From NCBI GenBank assembly GCA_002150815.3, contig NDFF03000030.1, positions 1-64,000 of the forward strand: 64,000 nt of DNA, written 5' to 3'. Source of the stretch: Grammothele lineata (taxonomy: Eukaryota > Basidiomycota > Agaricomycetes > Polyporales > Polyporaceae). Positions 48,590 through 60,205 of this stretch are shown here, piece after piece. Each line of letters begins with the position of its first letter. Within the stretch, counting starts at the first letter, position 1. Below the pieces are notes generated by a model. It was not told the origin of the DNA, searched no databases, and saw only the letters and a program-made list of their open reading frames with translations. The position numbers and the translations under genes were made by a program.

Positions 48590-51437
48590 TCATGCAGCAA
48601 AATACGCCTGATGCGGCATATGATTCACATCCTCGCCTCGTCTACGGTCCGTCGGAAGCTGAAGGAGCTCAACTAACTCCGGCGGCGATTGGCTTTCGAA
48701 GGATAGCGAGTCTTGAGCTGTAGCGCTATACGTTCCGACGGTATCCGACTGAGAGAGCTATCCCGCACATAGTTAGTATCTAGAGTGGAGGAAATGCAAT
48801 GTGTCTTACGCACCTCATCTGAGCTTCCACTGTTGGAATCAAGCTCTGTGTACCCAGCCAGATGTGTGCTCAGTGTGTGTCATGCCAGTGATGGGGACCA
48901 TGAGTTGCGCAGATGACGATCTGTGCTCCACTTGTTCCCTTAGCGTCTGCAAAATGGCGTCGCACGAGCTTTGAAACGGGAGCTTCTGTACTGTGATCAT
49001 CGTCTCCTCGGTCCCTACAATACGCTTGAATGCCTGCTCTGCAGTTTGAACGAGAGTTGGTGTTATCTCTCTACTGAACCGCTCGTCATCGCACTCCATA
49101 ATGTCTAGGAGATGTTGAAGGAGGTCGGAGTAGTAGAGTAACTCGTAGAGCGCGTTTGAGGTGGACTCTTCCCAAGGCAGAAAGCGGAGCAAGTACGAAA
49201 TTTGATCTAGCACGTATTGAAGAATTTCGTATGTTTGCGAGGGGACTGAGGGGCTGTCTTTAGTTGCTGATTCCTTCGCCATGCGCCATGCGCATTGTAG
49301 ATGACCTTCAAGAGTCTTGACCTCCGCAATAAGTCCTGGGTAGTTTACTGTAGTCGGTTGTTGAGCAAGCCAGCTATGATCCTCTCGCATGCATTTGAGC
49401 CTTCGAGCAGCAGCCGTGGCAACTGCATGCACTCAATGAGATTCAAGGCGTAGGAATGGATACGTGAGCAGACGTACTCAGGTGGCGGGTTTCGGGATCT
49501 TCAACGACAAAGTCCCGCAGTCTCAGTTGTGCCTCAAGATCGTTCCAAGCCGAGTTTGATGCAAGCGGATTGATGGTATACCCCATCGCAACCACCGCAA
49601 AAGGGCCGAGGAGACGGTCCGGGACACGGGAGCACTCTGAGTTTCCCGGGCCCCAATTCAAGAAACCAACGCCATATGTGGTGTCCCGAATGAGTTCGGC
49701 ACAGGCCTGGAGCGCACTGTTAAGTTTATCCTCTGGGACAGATGCTACCGTGCTGCGAACACTCCAATCCATGATCTTAATGAGCTCTTCTTGGACTTCT
49801 GCAGGCCGATGACCTGCCATAGTGCTGTATGGTGGATTGGAGTGCAAAGCGTTGCTCCATAAAGAAGCATGAAGAGTGTCGTACTCCGGACAACACTTCA
49901 AGCCTGCTCCTGCAGTCTCGAAGCAATGCTTATCAAGGGTGAGACTGTACGCTGCTAAGGTTGTGTCAGCATCGAGGTTTGCCGCATATTGTGTTGCAGC
50001 ATCTCTCTCCGCGGCCAATAGGCTCGGTGGTGCCTTCTTGTGCTCGATATACGATTGCTTTGCCGATCTGAGGAAGAGGCGGGCGACGAAGTGCGCCGAA
50101 GCCGTACTGCCTTTGAACTTCCATCCTCTCCGAAGCACCACGGGGAGAAGCATGAGGCAGCGTGCAAACGTGCAGGCAGCACCATAAACGGCCGAAGAAG
50201 CACAGACGATGTTCCACCACGTCAACGAGATGGCCTGCGCCTGAGGAGATTGGTAACAGCATGTCCTGAAACACGTAGGGAGGATGGTTGTGAGGATGAA
50301 GAATGCGAGGAGGGTGGACACAAGAACCGTGACAACCGCGGCAACAGTTGGATGGATGCTGTATAAGAGTATTATGAGACCGGCAAAGAATAGCACCACA
50401 GCAATGAGGAGGAGGACAGGGAGCATGGCGACGATGAGGGGAACATGCCACTTGAGAAGGTTGTTAAGACGGTATTGTCGCTGACGAGCGATCTCTGGCG
50501 AGTTCCCGTACAATCCAGAGCTGTACGCCTTGAGCCATTGCTTGACGAGAATCCCTATAGAGGCGGAGGCCAAGCTACAGAAGAGGCTAGAGAACCAGAG
50601 AGAATTGAGCCAGATCGCGTACTCTTGAGCCTGGAACTGTTCTGTGAACGACGATGCGTTGAAGGGAGTACTGGTGGAGTTGACGAAGGACGGGTTGATG
50701 GCAAAGCTCTCTATTTGGCTGGAGAGACGAGCCAAAATGGCGTTCGTCTCGTCTGCGGCCGCGGGCTGGAGAAGTTGATATGACTGGACATTGAACGCAG
50801 TGAGGACCGCAGAGAATAGGCCGTCCTGATGTCAGTGTGGATGAGCAAAATGTGTTGGAAATAATATGCTACCACTTGCAAATGTCAAGAGACCATCTAT
50901 CTCCTTGTTCCACTTGTCCACCATCTCGTCGCTGTAATTCTTCACAATATCTCGCACTTCCTGTAAACCTTTCTCCCGGTCTTCGCTAGGAGGCCACGAG
51001 GACTCCCTCTCGATGTCCCTTTTGAATTTTGCAATACAGTCCTAAGGCTGAGTCAGCGCGGCTGCAAGCTATACGAATAAGTATCATCATACGTAGATGG
51101 ATGGCAGCTTTAGGTGTTCAAAAGAGACCCTTTGTTGGGGTACAGCCGGACTGGTCTGCGCTTGTCGAATCAACCATCGTATTGATTGCTGAGATAAGAG
51201 CTTACATTATCTCCAACACCAATCCTTTCTTCGTTTCCTGGAAGGTCTGCGTCGTGGGAGGAGCCCTCGAATTCGGGAGTGTCTGTGACCGTAGGTTTCA
51301 CCTCATTCTGGGACGAACCTTCAGGCTCCTAGGGGAGGAGAAAGAACTTAAATTGTACTGCCCCTTTTGCGAAACTGAATACTCACACTCATCCTTGAAG
51401 TGAGATTCCCGGTGTTAGAAGCTGTGGCAGAGGCCAT
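48590..51437 (-). pseudogene. DUF6535 membrane protein gene, copy 4, damaged
   Basis: Mirror of copy 1 with the same exon plan. My model: 51437-51387, 51328-51206, former microexon 51134-51093, 51041-50880, 50825-49478, 49422-48840, 48757-48590. All family marks are present, including GLFSAVLTAFNVQSYQLLQ, LWFSSLFCSLASASIGILVKQWL and VVLFFAGLIILLYSIHPTV. Three lesions or oddities show: the microexon acceptor AG is AA (just above 51134), the intron at 50826-50879 starts with GC and contains an in-frame TGA so it must be spliced, and a one-base shift near the end of the sixth exon gives a stop at 48839-48841. Beyond it the tail (ELDSNSGSSDE and a 56-codon last exon) is still open in the other frame. 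If the microexon is skipped the protein would be about 755 residues lacking the normal tail. Confidence 0.75.
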
Positions 51438-51640
51438 TGAACGCAGTGAAGGGGGTTGTAGAGAGCCTGGGTATAAGTACTGGGAGACGGTGCCAGGAGC
51501 CTAGGATCCCAGGATCCGAATACAATGTAAGTGGGAAACAAGGTTCACGCCCACTGACAAATACCGTGACTGCGCCACCGAGGAAGGCAGTTGTCACGCG
51601 ATGCCAGGGCGTACACAGCCCCATGGTCTTGACTGGCGGT

Positions 51641-51650
51641 CCTTATATAC
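51641..51650 (-). promoter_or_regulatory. TATA box upstream of DUF6535 copy 4
   Basis: GTATATAAGG read on the minus strand, about 200 bp before the start codon at 51437. The aligned place in copy 1 (about 517-525) reads TATATGATA, so the box is degraded there. Confidence 0.35.
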
Positions 51651-51779
51651 CGACTGGTGACGACAATCGACAGTAGCCTCACGATGCAGTTCAGAGGGAT
51701 CACGTCCGCGTATATAATGTACATTTCCCCAACTTAGGACTGCGTAATTAGTCCGCGCCGCTTGGAAGAGCCGTTTCTA

Positions 51780-54700
51780 CTATACCAGACGAATGCTCTT
51801 GGACGTGGTTTCAGCAGAGCGCATGCCAGGCACATGCATTACGGAACTACGGAGCGATTTTAGAAGAGCGCTCGCATCGCCCCCGAACAGCCCGAGGGCC
51901 GTGCTTAGCTGCCGAGCTGGTCGCTGGGAGCAGTATTCACGCAAGTGAGATTTCAACTCGGAGAAGGCCTCGTCAACGTCCGTGCACACGTTCAAACCTC
52001 ACGCATTTTGGTATTTAAAAGCACTCGGTACTATGATTAGGGCAAGCAGCGTACCTGATTCTTGGACAAAGCTCGAGGCTACGAGGCGGGGGCTTCGAAG
52101 TGTCTGAGGCGGAGGGAGGCCTCATGCTCGTGGCTGCTATATCCAAGTGTGAACTGGGCTGTAGGGGATGGACTATCCCGAGGAGGTTGTGGCGCGACCA
52201 CGAGGGGGAAAGAGCGCAGCCACCAGCAGAAGGTATTGATGCTTGTACCGGCGTGGCAACGCACAGCCAGGAGAGGATTATTTCTGTGGTGCGGTGGGCG
52301 GGATATTGCCACCACGTCGGGTCGAGAGGGTAACTGAGTTTGTGTGTAGCTGACGTTCTGCCGGCCTTGATGTTGAACCTACCCATAGGGGATGCCGGGG
52401 ACACGGCGGGCGTCTTATGACATCGATGGTGTCATGGACTAAATACATGTCCACTACTCTTGTTTCTTACACACTCCGGGGCCATTACCAACATACAGTA
52501 CGCGCAGAAAGGCAAGCTGTACTGCTGAAACGGGCCCTCGCCAGGCAGGCGGGCACGCCGTACGCGGACTTTGAGAGCCTCAGATCCGGATACACAAGTC
52601 TCCACCAAAGACGACGTGAAACACTGCACGCGTAGAAGTACCGCGCTCACCGGGAGAGTCCTGTCCGACAGGAACCCTGGGTCGATTACCAAATATCATC
52701 CGCGACCTTCTCAAAAGCATACCTACCGCCGAGGTGGAGAGCAGCGAAGACGGAAGCACGAGGCATGCGCATCAGCGGCATATCCGGGAAAACCGGCACC
52801 CCTCGTACACGCGATGGAGAGACGTCGAGTAGCCTCAAGGACTCGAGGTTGAAGTTGCTCTTTCGTGTCCTTCCAAGCGAGTGATGATGGAGGGCCACGG
52901 AAGACCTCTTCGAAAGTCTGATCCCGAGCACGTAGCTGTCCGATGTACAAACCAAGGACCCGGAGGCTTCCATCCCGAGTCCGAGGCGTGGACGCGCGGC
53001 GATAGGGACAGCCAGATCCGTGTGCCTCTGCGCTCGACGGGGCGGGATTAACAACGGGCTTGCGCGCTTGGGCTTCTCCGGGCCGGAAGTGTGCGCCCCA
53101 CTCCGGGGTCGAACTCAAGCAATATAACGTGGCACATCCTATACGGAATACAAACGGGTGATACACCGCTCATCATCAGAATGCGTGCAGAGCATGTACA
53201 GATGTTCCTCGACATTGTGTTCTACTCGCGCGATACATCAGTGGCCCAGATGTGGTTCTCGAGGACATGCGAACTCACCTTGCCTTTACACCACTTACGG
53301 TGACTGGTGGGCAAGAAATACCACACGCAGCAGGGGAGGACCCGATACGATGCGGCAATGGAGATGTTCTTCAGTGCCACGCCACGAGGAGGGTACGTAG
53401 GTGACCCGCTTCGCCTGACAGCTCGTCGTGATGCATGGGCGACTTACCTGCGCGCTCCCGCAGCACAACCTCTGCTCGACACTCTGCCCATCAGTAGCGC
53501 GGGTGATCACGGTCCTAGAGCGAGCGCAGTCCAAAAGGGGGGATAGGGTAGGCTTCGCTGCGCTCCGCGGGACCGGCGCGCGGGCGCGCCACCAACGCGA
53601 AGGACAAAGCCGCGGTGTGTTTCACGCGTCCTCTTGTATTTGCTTCCGCGCGATCGATCTCCTCACATTCTTGCTCCTCCGGTGCTTCTCGCTCGCCCTT
53701 CCAAACCCGCTGCCCCACCCTCGACACGATAGCAAACGTGCTCGTCGCGCACACGAGCAGGTGATCGCGTTCGAACCGGCGTCCTCGCGCGAGCAGTATC
53801 CGGAGTTGGATAGAGTACGCCCCGCGCTCTTCAGGAACCGAATAGAAGCTCCAACTCTCGAACATATTTGGCCACATTACGCCGCGGCTTGCATCCTTGC
53901 GCACGCGTGGCCGCGGTGCGGACGCGCGCTGGCTCCAAGTCTGGCTCGCCGGTTTCACGCCCGGCCGGTATCCCCCGGCCGTGCGCGCCAATGGGGGCCA
54001 TCTTCCTCTATAGCGCGTCGTGCGGCGCATCCGTCGACGTCGAAGGTGCCCCGATTCCACCCGCCACCGCTCGTGTCATCATCGCGTTGAGCAGCAGGTG
54101 CAGCGCGCCGCGGAGAACAGGGTCTTCGTCGTGTTTGCGTACCATAGGACCTGTGGTTGCTTCTCGTGAGAAAGGACGAACACATGTACTTGTAAGGGAC
54201 ATACGCGCGTACGAAGTACTTGCGCAAGCGCATGTGTCGGGCCCGCGCGAATCGACATGAACGTGAAGAAGCAATGCTAACGTTCAATATGAGAGATGGA
54301 TGGCACATGCACCCAGATATGCTCTACGCGTGCACGCACGCGCGTTCACCGGCATGCAGTAGAGAGCGGGCCTAGACGAGTACGTCATGGTGCAATACGT
54401 TAGGCACATTCGCACAAGGGGGCATGTGAGGAGAACGCACCTGCGCTCGATAGCTCTTCTCCCGCGAGCTTCCCTCTCCGGCGCTCGGTACCTGGCGCGC
54501 GCTGGTATCGGGCTGTGGCACCTTCGCGATGACGATCGTCTGCTCCGCGCGCTGGGCCCCATCGCGCGGAGAACGCGTCCGGTTACGCTGTTGGTACCAG
54601 CGCGCAGAGGGGGCGAATCTCTGCATGCTATGCCGTCTGAAGCTACGCATCTGCCTTCGCGCGTCGTTCATCACAAGTCGCGGGAAAAAGTTCGGGGAGC

Positions 54701-57000
54701 GCGGCGGTCTTGCGCGCGCGTATCGAAAGTCCAATCTCGGCGACCGTGCGGTGGCGAAGAGGGGCCTGGGCCTGGGCCTAACCTGCGGACACGGCGGCGT
54801 ATCTGTCAGTGTCCACACAGGTGAAGGAGGCGGATTCAAGCGTGCGGGGTACGCCGTGTATGGTGCGGAAGCGCGAAGTCAACGGAATTGTGATCGGGAT
54901 CGAAGAGGAAAAGCCGGCGAGATGGTCCATAAACGGGCTGGATGGATCGCTGGGACGGTGCCGACCGACCGACTATGGACACGTGGTATCCCGGGATGGG
55001 CGTGATTACACGCCCAACGTAACACGCAGGTGCGACGACGAGAGCCTGCGTGGCGGTCAACGGAGATGAGTACTGAGTAGTAGCAAAGGAAGGTAAGAGG
55101 GCGCACAATCAATGGTGCAGCGTCTACTCCACCTCACGAAGGCCGGGAGAACGTGAACAGCCGGATCCTAACCTTACATCCGTCCGCACGCGTATTCGCT
55201 GGGTGCGAAGACACAGACGTGGATGTATCTGTGCCATTTTGGCGACCAGTCCGGCGGACGATGTGGCCGGCGTCGTAACGCACCCTGGGTGTGTGTGGAG
55301 AGCCGTAACGTATCATCGAGAACCACGGCCTGATAGGTGGATAGGTCTTGCGTGTGCGTACACTCGCAACCTTGAAGCCTATCCTTTGGTTGCCATGGAC
55401 CGGTGTGAGACTCGAGCGGCGAGATCGGGCGGCATGAGGCGATTGAAACGTACGAGAACGACTCATGTAGTTAAAGCTTGAAGCATGAGGCTGAGAGTCC
55501 ACAGAACGCGAGAAGTCGGTGGACGCAGCTTCGGAAGTGACGGGCTGCGGGAGAAAAAAGGTATTTCGAGCGCGAGATTGCACTGAGAGAGGAGTGCTGA
55601 GGAATGATCATCGTGCACGGTGGATGAGATGGAGGGCGGACTGGGACGACGCGCGTCTCGGTTGCCTGACCGGGTGGCGCTCGCGTGGCATCCGGCTGTG
55701 GCCGGGATCCACGTGGCAGATCTGGTCTCCCTGAGTGACCGACGCGATTTTTTCGACTCCGTCTCCCCCGAGTTCTCTTTGACATACCTTGTATTACTGC
55801 CGTCTCTTCTCTTCGAGGTGCAGTGCGATGGAAAGGCCCTATTAACGTGAGATGCGTCAATACCCCAAATGCTTCTTGCCCTGAGAAGTTAGCGTTACTA
55901 CGGTGAGTCCGGTGTCCGAACTACCTCAGGGGCCGACCACCTGGACTTATGGCTTTCTGATGTTCGTGGACGCACGGATACGCAGACAGTAAGGCACTGG
56001 CTATGTATATTGTGAATGCATTTTATCCGCAGAACTTCAGTATCGCGGCGTGTTCGGCTGTCCAGCCCGGAGCGGAGTCCGAGTCTTGAAGACCGTTTAC
56101 CCGAAGGAGAGGCACAACTGTACGAGCTGCGGGTCCCTGTATACGGAAGACGGGATACAATACACCTATTCGATTAAAAAAAAAAAAAAAAAAAACTGTA
56201 CGAGCTTTCCCTTCAGTCGTTGAATTCTCATACTTAAGCGTAATTTCAAAGGATCAAGAAGTAATCGCGCTCCAGAACTGTACTCTCACCCCATCCCGTC
56301 GCAGATCGCTCTGTCGTTCCGATGGAGTCCCATCACCACTTTCGGGACCTGTTTCCTTGGACGATGGAGATCCGCCACGCGAAACCCACGTCAAGCGCGA
56401 GGTGTCCCAGGACTTAGACGACAACAGCGCAGTAGGAGTATCCTGGACCCTTTCGGAGACCCGGTCCGACGCAGTTGTCGTTTAAGTGAAGCATGCGTCG
56501 ACGGTCAACGTCTTCCGGACTGATGGTTTCCTAGCTCCGGAGAATGAGGACCCTGAAGCTTAAATTTGCACGCCTTGGTCGGCATTGCGTAGAACTGCGT
56601 CATTGGTCTAGAACGGTACGTCGCAGAGTCTTTGACAGCGTGCTTGCTCGGCGGGTTGACGTCGCTTGTCCTTGTTTCCTTGAGATCGTTGGTGATATTC
56701 ATTTTGAGGGTAGGTCCTGTTCTTGCACCAGATCCCCAGGATGTGTCCCAACACAACGTCGACCTACTCAGCCACACTTGAGTATGGATCCCCTCTTATT
56801 CGAGCGACGCCTTATCAGGATGCCATACAATGTGATTTCAGTAGGCACACGTCGATGACCATCTCGTAGGCTCTTATTAACGACACCAACCTCTCCAAAC
56901 TGTAAGGCATGTCGTCTTGCTGCGTCTCATTGCCTACTCCTGACTTGCTCCTAACCTCGGTTCGTTTCAGGCGCACGTTGTGGGTCATGGAGTGTTTGAA
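51780..57000 (-). repeat. Long non-coding repeat, copy C
   Basis: Reverse-oriented copy, more diverged than A and B. Landmarks: 52010-52390 matches 10060-9660, 52430-53060 matches the end of the conserved open segment (52686-53054), 55600-55720 matches about 6200, 56290-56620 matches 5690-5320. The outer end fades near 56900-57000. Copies B and C lie in the same orientation on both sides of DUF6535 copy 4 and the kinase fragment, as direct repeats. A small poly-A insertion at 56129-56193 is unique to this copy. No coding gene is supported. Confidence 0.65.
56116..56206 (+). mobile_element. Tiny retroposed insertion with poly-A tail and target-site duplication
   Basis: The 13-bp word AACTGTACGAGCT occurs at 56116-56128 and again at 56194-56206. 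Between them is about 65 bp ending in a run of 20 A (56176-56195, the last two shared with the duplication). The aligned site in repeat copy A (5739-5751 on the opposite strand) has the word once and no insert, i.e. an empty site. This is the hallmark of target-primed reverse transcription, so I infer a strongly 5'-truncated LINE or SINE insert or a retroposed RNA fragment. The 45-bp body is too short to identify. Confidence 0.7.
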
Positions 57001-57369
57001 GCCGAAGGATTGAGCTAGCTAAGGAAACGCGTGCTTCCGACGCCCTAGATAGAATAGTATCGCAACTAGACATGGTAGATATCACACTGACGCTACTCTG
57101 GCAGCAAGCAGTACGAGTAGTGCCGTGTCTCGGAACGACGGCCCATCGAGCTTGAACTTCCGAGAGCACTAGTACCTAAGCGTTCGCTACTACGTGTCGC
57201 TCTCGCCTACTCCGACATCCGCCCTGGCAGGAAATTCGTTCAGCTCCACTTCTTCCGCTGACGAGCGAGGTTTTGTGTGCTGCCTGATTTGCCCCTCCGA
57301 AATGCCATTGCATGAATCTGGTGGTCGCGCGAAAGCGATCAGTACCGAGCTAATCCTTAGTGAAGCAAA

Positions 57370-58671
57370 CTCAAAGCATCGTACCTGGGCTCATAAGGTG
57401 GCTCTTGCTCCGGCCCGTCGACGTCGATACATCAGCGTGCAGCATGTGCCTCAGGAAAAGTCGACAACAAGAGAATCGTCTCCGTCCACAGCCCATACGG
57501 GATGGCCACGCAGAGCACCACCGTCGCGACCTTCGCGACCGTCGGATGGATCTCATACAACAAGACGAGCAATCCCGCGAAGAATAGCTCCACCGCGAGG
57601 ATAAGTTGCGCGGGTAGCATCCACATGAACATCGGCAGCGACCGCCGGAGCCCGAAGTCGAGCGAGAACAGCCCTCGGAAGACGCCCTGCTCGCCCGTGG
57701 AACTCGGACTCCGGCACCGGTTGTGGCCGCGAAACATCTGCTTGATGAATGTGCCTGTGCAGCCCGCGTTGAGACTGAGGATGAGGGCGGAGAACCAGAG
57801 CGCGTTCATGAATGTGCCTGTGCAGCCCGCGTTGAGACTGAGGATGAGGGCGGAGAACCAGAGCGCGTGTGGGCGCCTTGAACGTGCCCGTAAAGGACGT
57901 CGGGTTGAAGGGGAGCTGGGCACCTGAAGATGAGTTGGTCGCGAGCTGTGCGGAGAGGCGCGCGAGCGCTGCGTTGGCCTGGTCAGCTGGGGCGAGCTGG
58001 AGGAGTTGGTATGACTGCACGTTGAATGCGGTGAGAATCGCGGAGAAGAGTCCGGCCTGAAGAGGCATGCTCATCAATACGTGTAGCGCAACGCGAGAAA
58101 CGCGAGTTCGACGGACGAACACGAGATGCCCATCGACTTCTTCTTTCCATTGCGAGACCGTATCTGCGCCGTATAGGTCTGTGATATCTTTGGACCTGGA
58201 TACGTTGCCGTCTTTCGTCTGTAGGACTTGAGATTCGATGTCACCCTCCACCGCCTAAAAGCCAAAGCTGTTAGCCTTGCAAGAAATACAACACATGGAA
58301 AAGCACACACCGCAGGAAAGGATATCATGTGAGCGAGCTCCGCAAAATGCCGCGACAGCTCACGTCTGAGCTACGGACGAACTTGCTCTCAGTGATGGAA
58401 CCTTTCTGGGGTAACATTGAGCTGAAGCAACTCACCATTGCAACGCCGTCTTTACCCGAGTCTCGCAAGGAGGTCGGGTTCGGGAATGTCTGAGAGTCGA
58501 CCTCGATGCCTGAACCCCCGGGCTTGACATCGACGGTGTCCTTTATGAGTCAAGGATGAGCGTCACGAATAAGGAGTGAGACTAATATCCAACCTGAGAC
58601 ACGAAATCATCTGCGTAGCCGAAGCTGCTGGTATATCCACTGAGCGGACTAGCAGTAGTGCGATGAGCCAT
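57370..58671 (-). pseudogene. DUF6535 membrane protein gene, copy 5, diverged and broken
   Basis: Distant family member. Exons: 58671-58594, 58540-58436, 58405-58364 (42-nt microexon, as in copy 1), 58254-58117, then 58056 onward. N-terminal exons join in frame to AGLFSAILTAFNVQSYQLLQ, with the family Ala before GLFSA. Near 57870 a two-base gain shifts the frame just at the start of a membrane segment. The other frame continues with ALWFSALILSLNAGC, then MLPAQLILAVELFFAGLLVLLYEIHP. A 61-bp unit at 57745-57805 is repeated exactly at 57808-57868 (period 63), duplicating 21 codons of that segment in frame. The protein is also short after the hydrophobic block, with another break near 57432. It is not expected to be functional. 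Confidence 0.7.
57745..57868. repeat. Exact 61-bp tandem repeat, period 63 bp
   Basis: Units 57745-57805 and 57808-57868 are identical over 61 bp with a 2-bp TC spacer. The period is a multiple of three, so the duplication alone does not change the reading frame of DUF6535 copy 5. Exact identity points to a very recent event, or to an assembly artefact. Confidence 0.85.
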
Positions 58672-59369
58672 GGCCGTCGGAGAGAACGAGTAGGTCGTAT
58701 TGGTGGGATAAGGACGAAAGGAGAGGGAGCGTGCAATCGGGTACATGAGGGTGGGATTGGAAAGCGTGCATGTCGTGCATAAGTGGCGTCTATCTGGGAA
58801 GTGGCTGACCTTCAGTGAACCATACGATATGAAGACAGCATAAGCGCATAGTGCAACCGCACGTACCTTTGACTATGCCTCGTCCAAATTCTCGAGCGTC
58901 ATGCTCATACATTAGGTGTGTTGTTTGAACTCATAATGAAACGCCATCTGGAGAGTATCAACAGTACGCCGCTGCATGGCCGATAGAGGCAGACATAGCA
59001 TGGGAGCGAGCGGCAAAGTGGCCATGTGCGAGACATGAGGCTGAAGGTAGGTGGTCCGAGAGCTGCGTCATGGAGGATACACAGGTCAGTCAGTGCATGT
59101 AAGGATAAAGCAAGGTGCTCACCCTGCACGCCCGCTTCGTCGCAGGTGCTGTCGATCCACCATGCTGACGTGTCTCACGCGAGCGGATACCCAGCGAACG
59201 AGGCAGTCGTCTCTGAGCCTTTGTCCGCGTGGATGAACCACGTGCCCCGTGTTCATCATCGCACTCGCGCCCCTGTGAACGACGGCGAGGCAGCGTGTGC
59301 TCGTATGGGCTAGGGTCTCGGAGATACCTGCCGCCACGACTCCGTCCATGAGCGAGGCTAGGACCACGG

Positions 59370-59680
59370 GATGCTCGCACTCACCGAGGTGACGTTCTCG
59401 CAGGAGGGAGGATTATCGACCTTCTACATTCAAAAGAAGTCGCCGAACGCTCTCATGCTCGCGAGCGTAAAGTCCAGGAGGTCCCTCTTCGTCGCGCCGC
59501 ACCATGATGAGTACGTGTCCCCCCAGGGCCCGCACTGGTCGGGGCCGTACGTCATTAGTCTGGGCACGCCAGGCAGGACGTGATGGCGTGAACGGAGTGG
59601 TTGCAGTTGTCGACAGCGCGGGAGGACATGTTGAGCGACGCGGTCCAGACGTTTCACACCCGGGCGAGCAAGGAGGACGC
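59370..59680 (-). pseudogene. Remnant of GH5 exo-beta-1,3-glucanase C-terminus (1)
   Basis: Minus-strand frames contain ASLNMSS, then YGPDQCGPWGD, ATKRDLLDFTLASMRAFGDFF, which corresponds to the segment before the FFWTWK motif in secreted fungal GH5 glucan 1,3-beta-glucosidases (cell wall beta-glucan turnover). The paralogous remnant at 62760-63480 aligns with it. Stops and frame changes interrupt it, the WTWK part is damaged and the catalytic domain is missing. I identified the family from remembered motif layout, so the assignment is moderate. Confidence 0.5.
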
Positions 59681-60205
59681 GTTCGGCTTGAGGCCGATTG
59701 GTTCGGGCGCCTGCGACCAAGACGCGGAGGGAGGCGGTCCGGTATCCGGTGCGGTGGCTCGGTCTCAGGCTTTTTGCTCCTCCTTGCCCCACGAACAACC
59801 CCAAACACCCGATGGGACAATTCCAGCGCTCATACAAAGCGAAATGTGCATCGAAACATAGCAAAAACAAAGCGGTTCAGTCACTTTTGCGGGCGCGATA
59901 CTGTACCCTAGTACTGTCGGAATACGGTCGTCTACTTACCTATTCAGTCGACGGCAACCACAGAGTTCAAACTTCTTCGTCTGACGCGGCCTGGCCCTGG
60001 CGCATACCCGGTGCGGCCCCGGCAGCCATCTCCTCTTGTGAGAATTGTCCCCCTCCTCCCTCTGCACTTAGCCAGTGTCAAAAGCCTCGAGCCCGGGCCT
60101 TGCAGCAATCCTTGCTGCCAGTGCGGTACGTTCAGCTGCTACGCTTTGAAGACCTCTCGTCTCAGAATACTGACCGCGCTCCTTCAATACCAGGTGGATT
60201 GTACT

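Noticed and set aside
56176..56195. Twenty-A run as a simple low-complexity or assembly artefact
   Set aside because: The exact 13-bp duplication on both sides and the empty aligned site in copy A make retroposition the better explanation.
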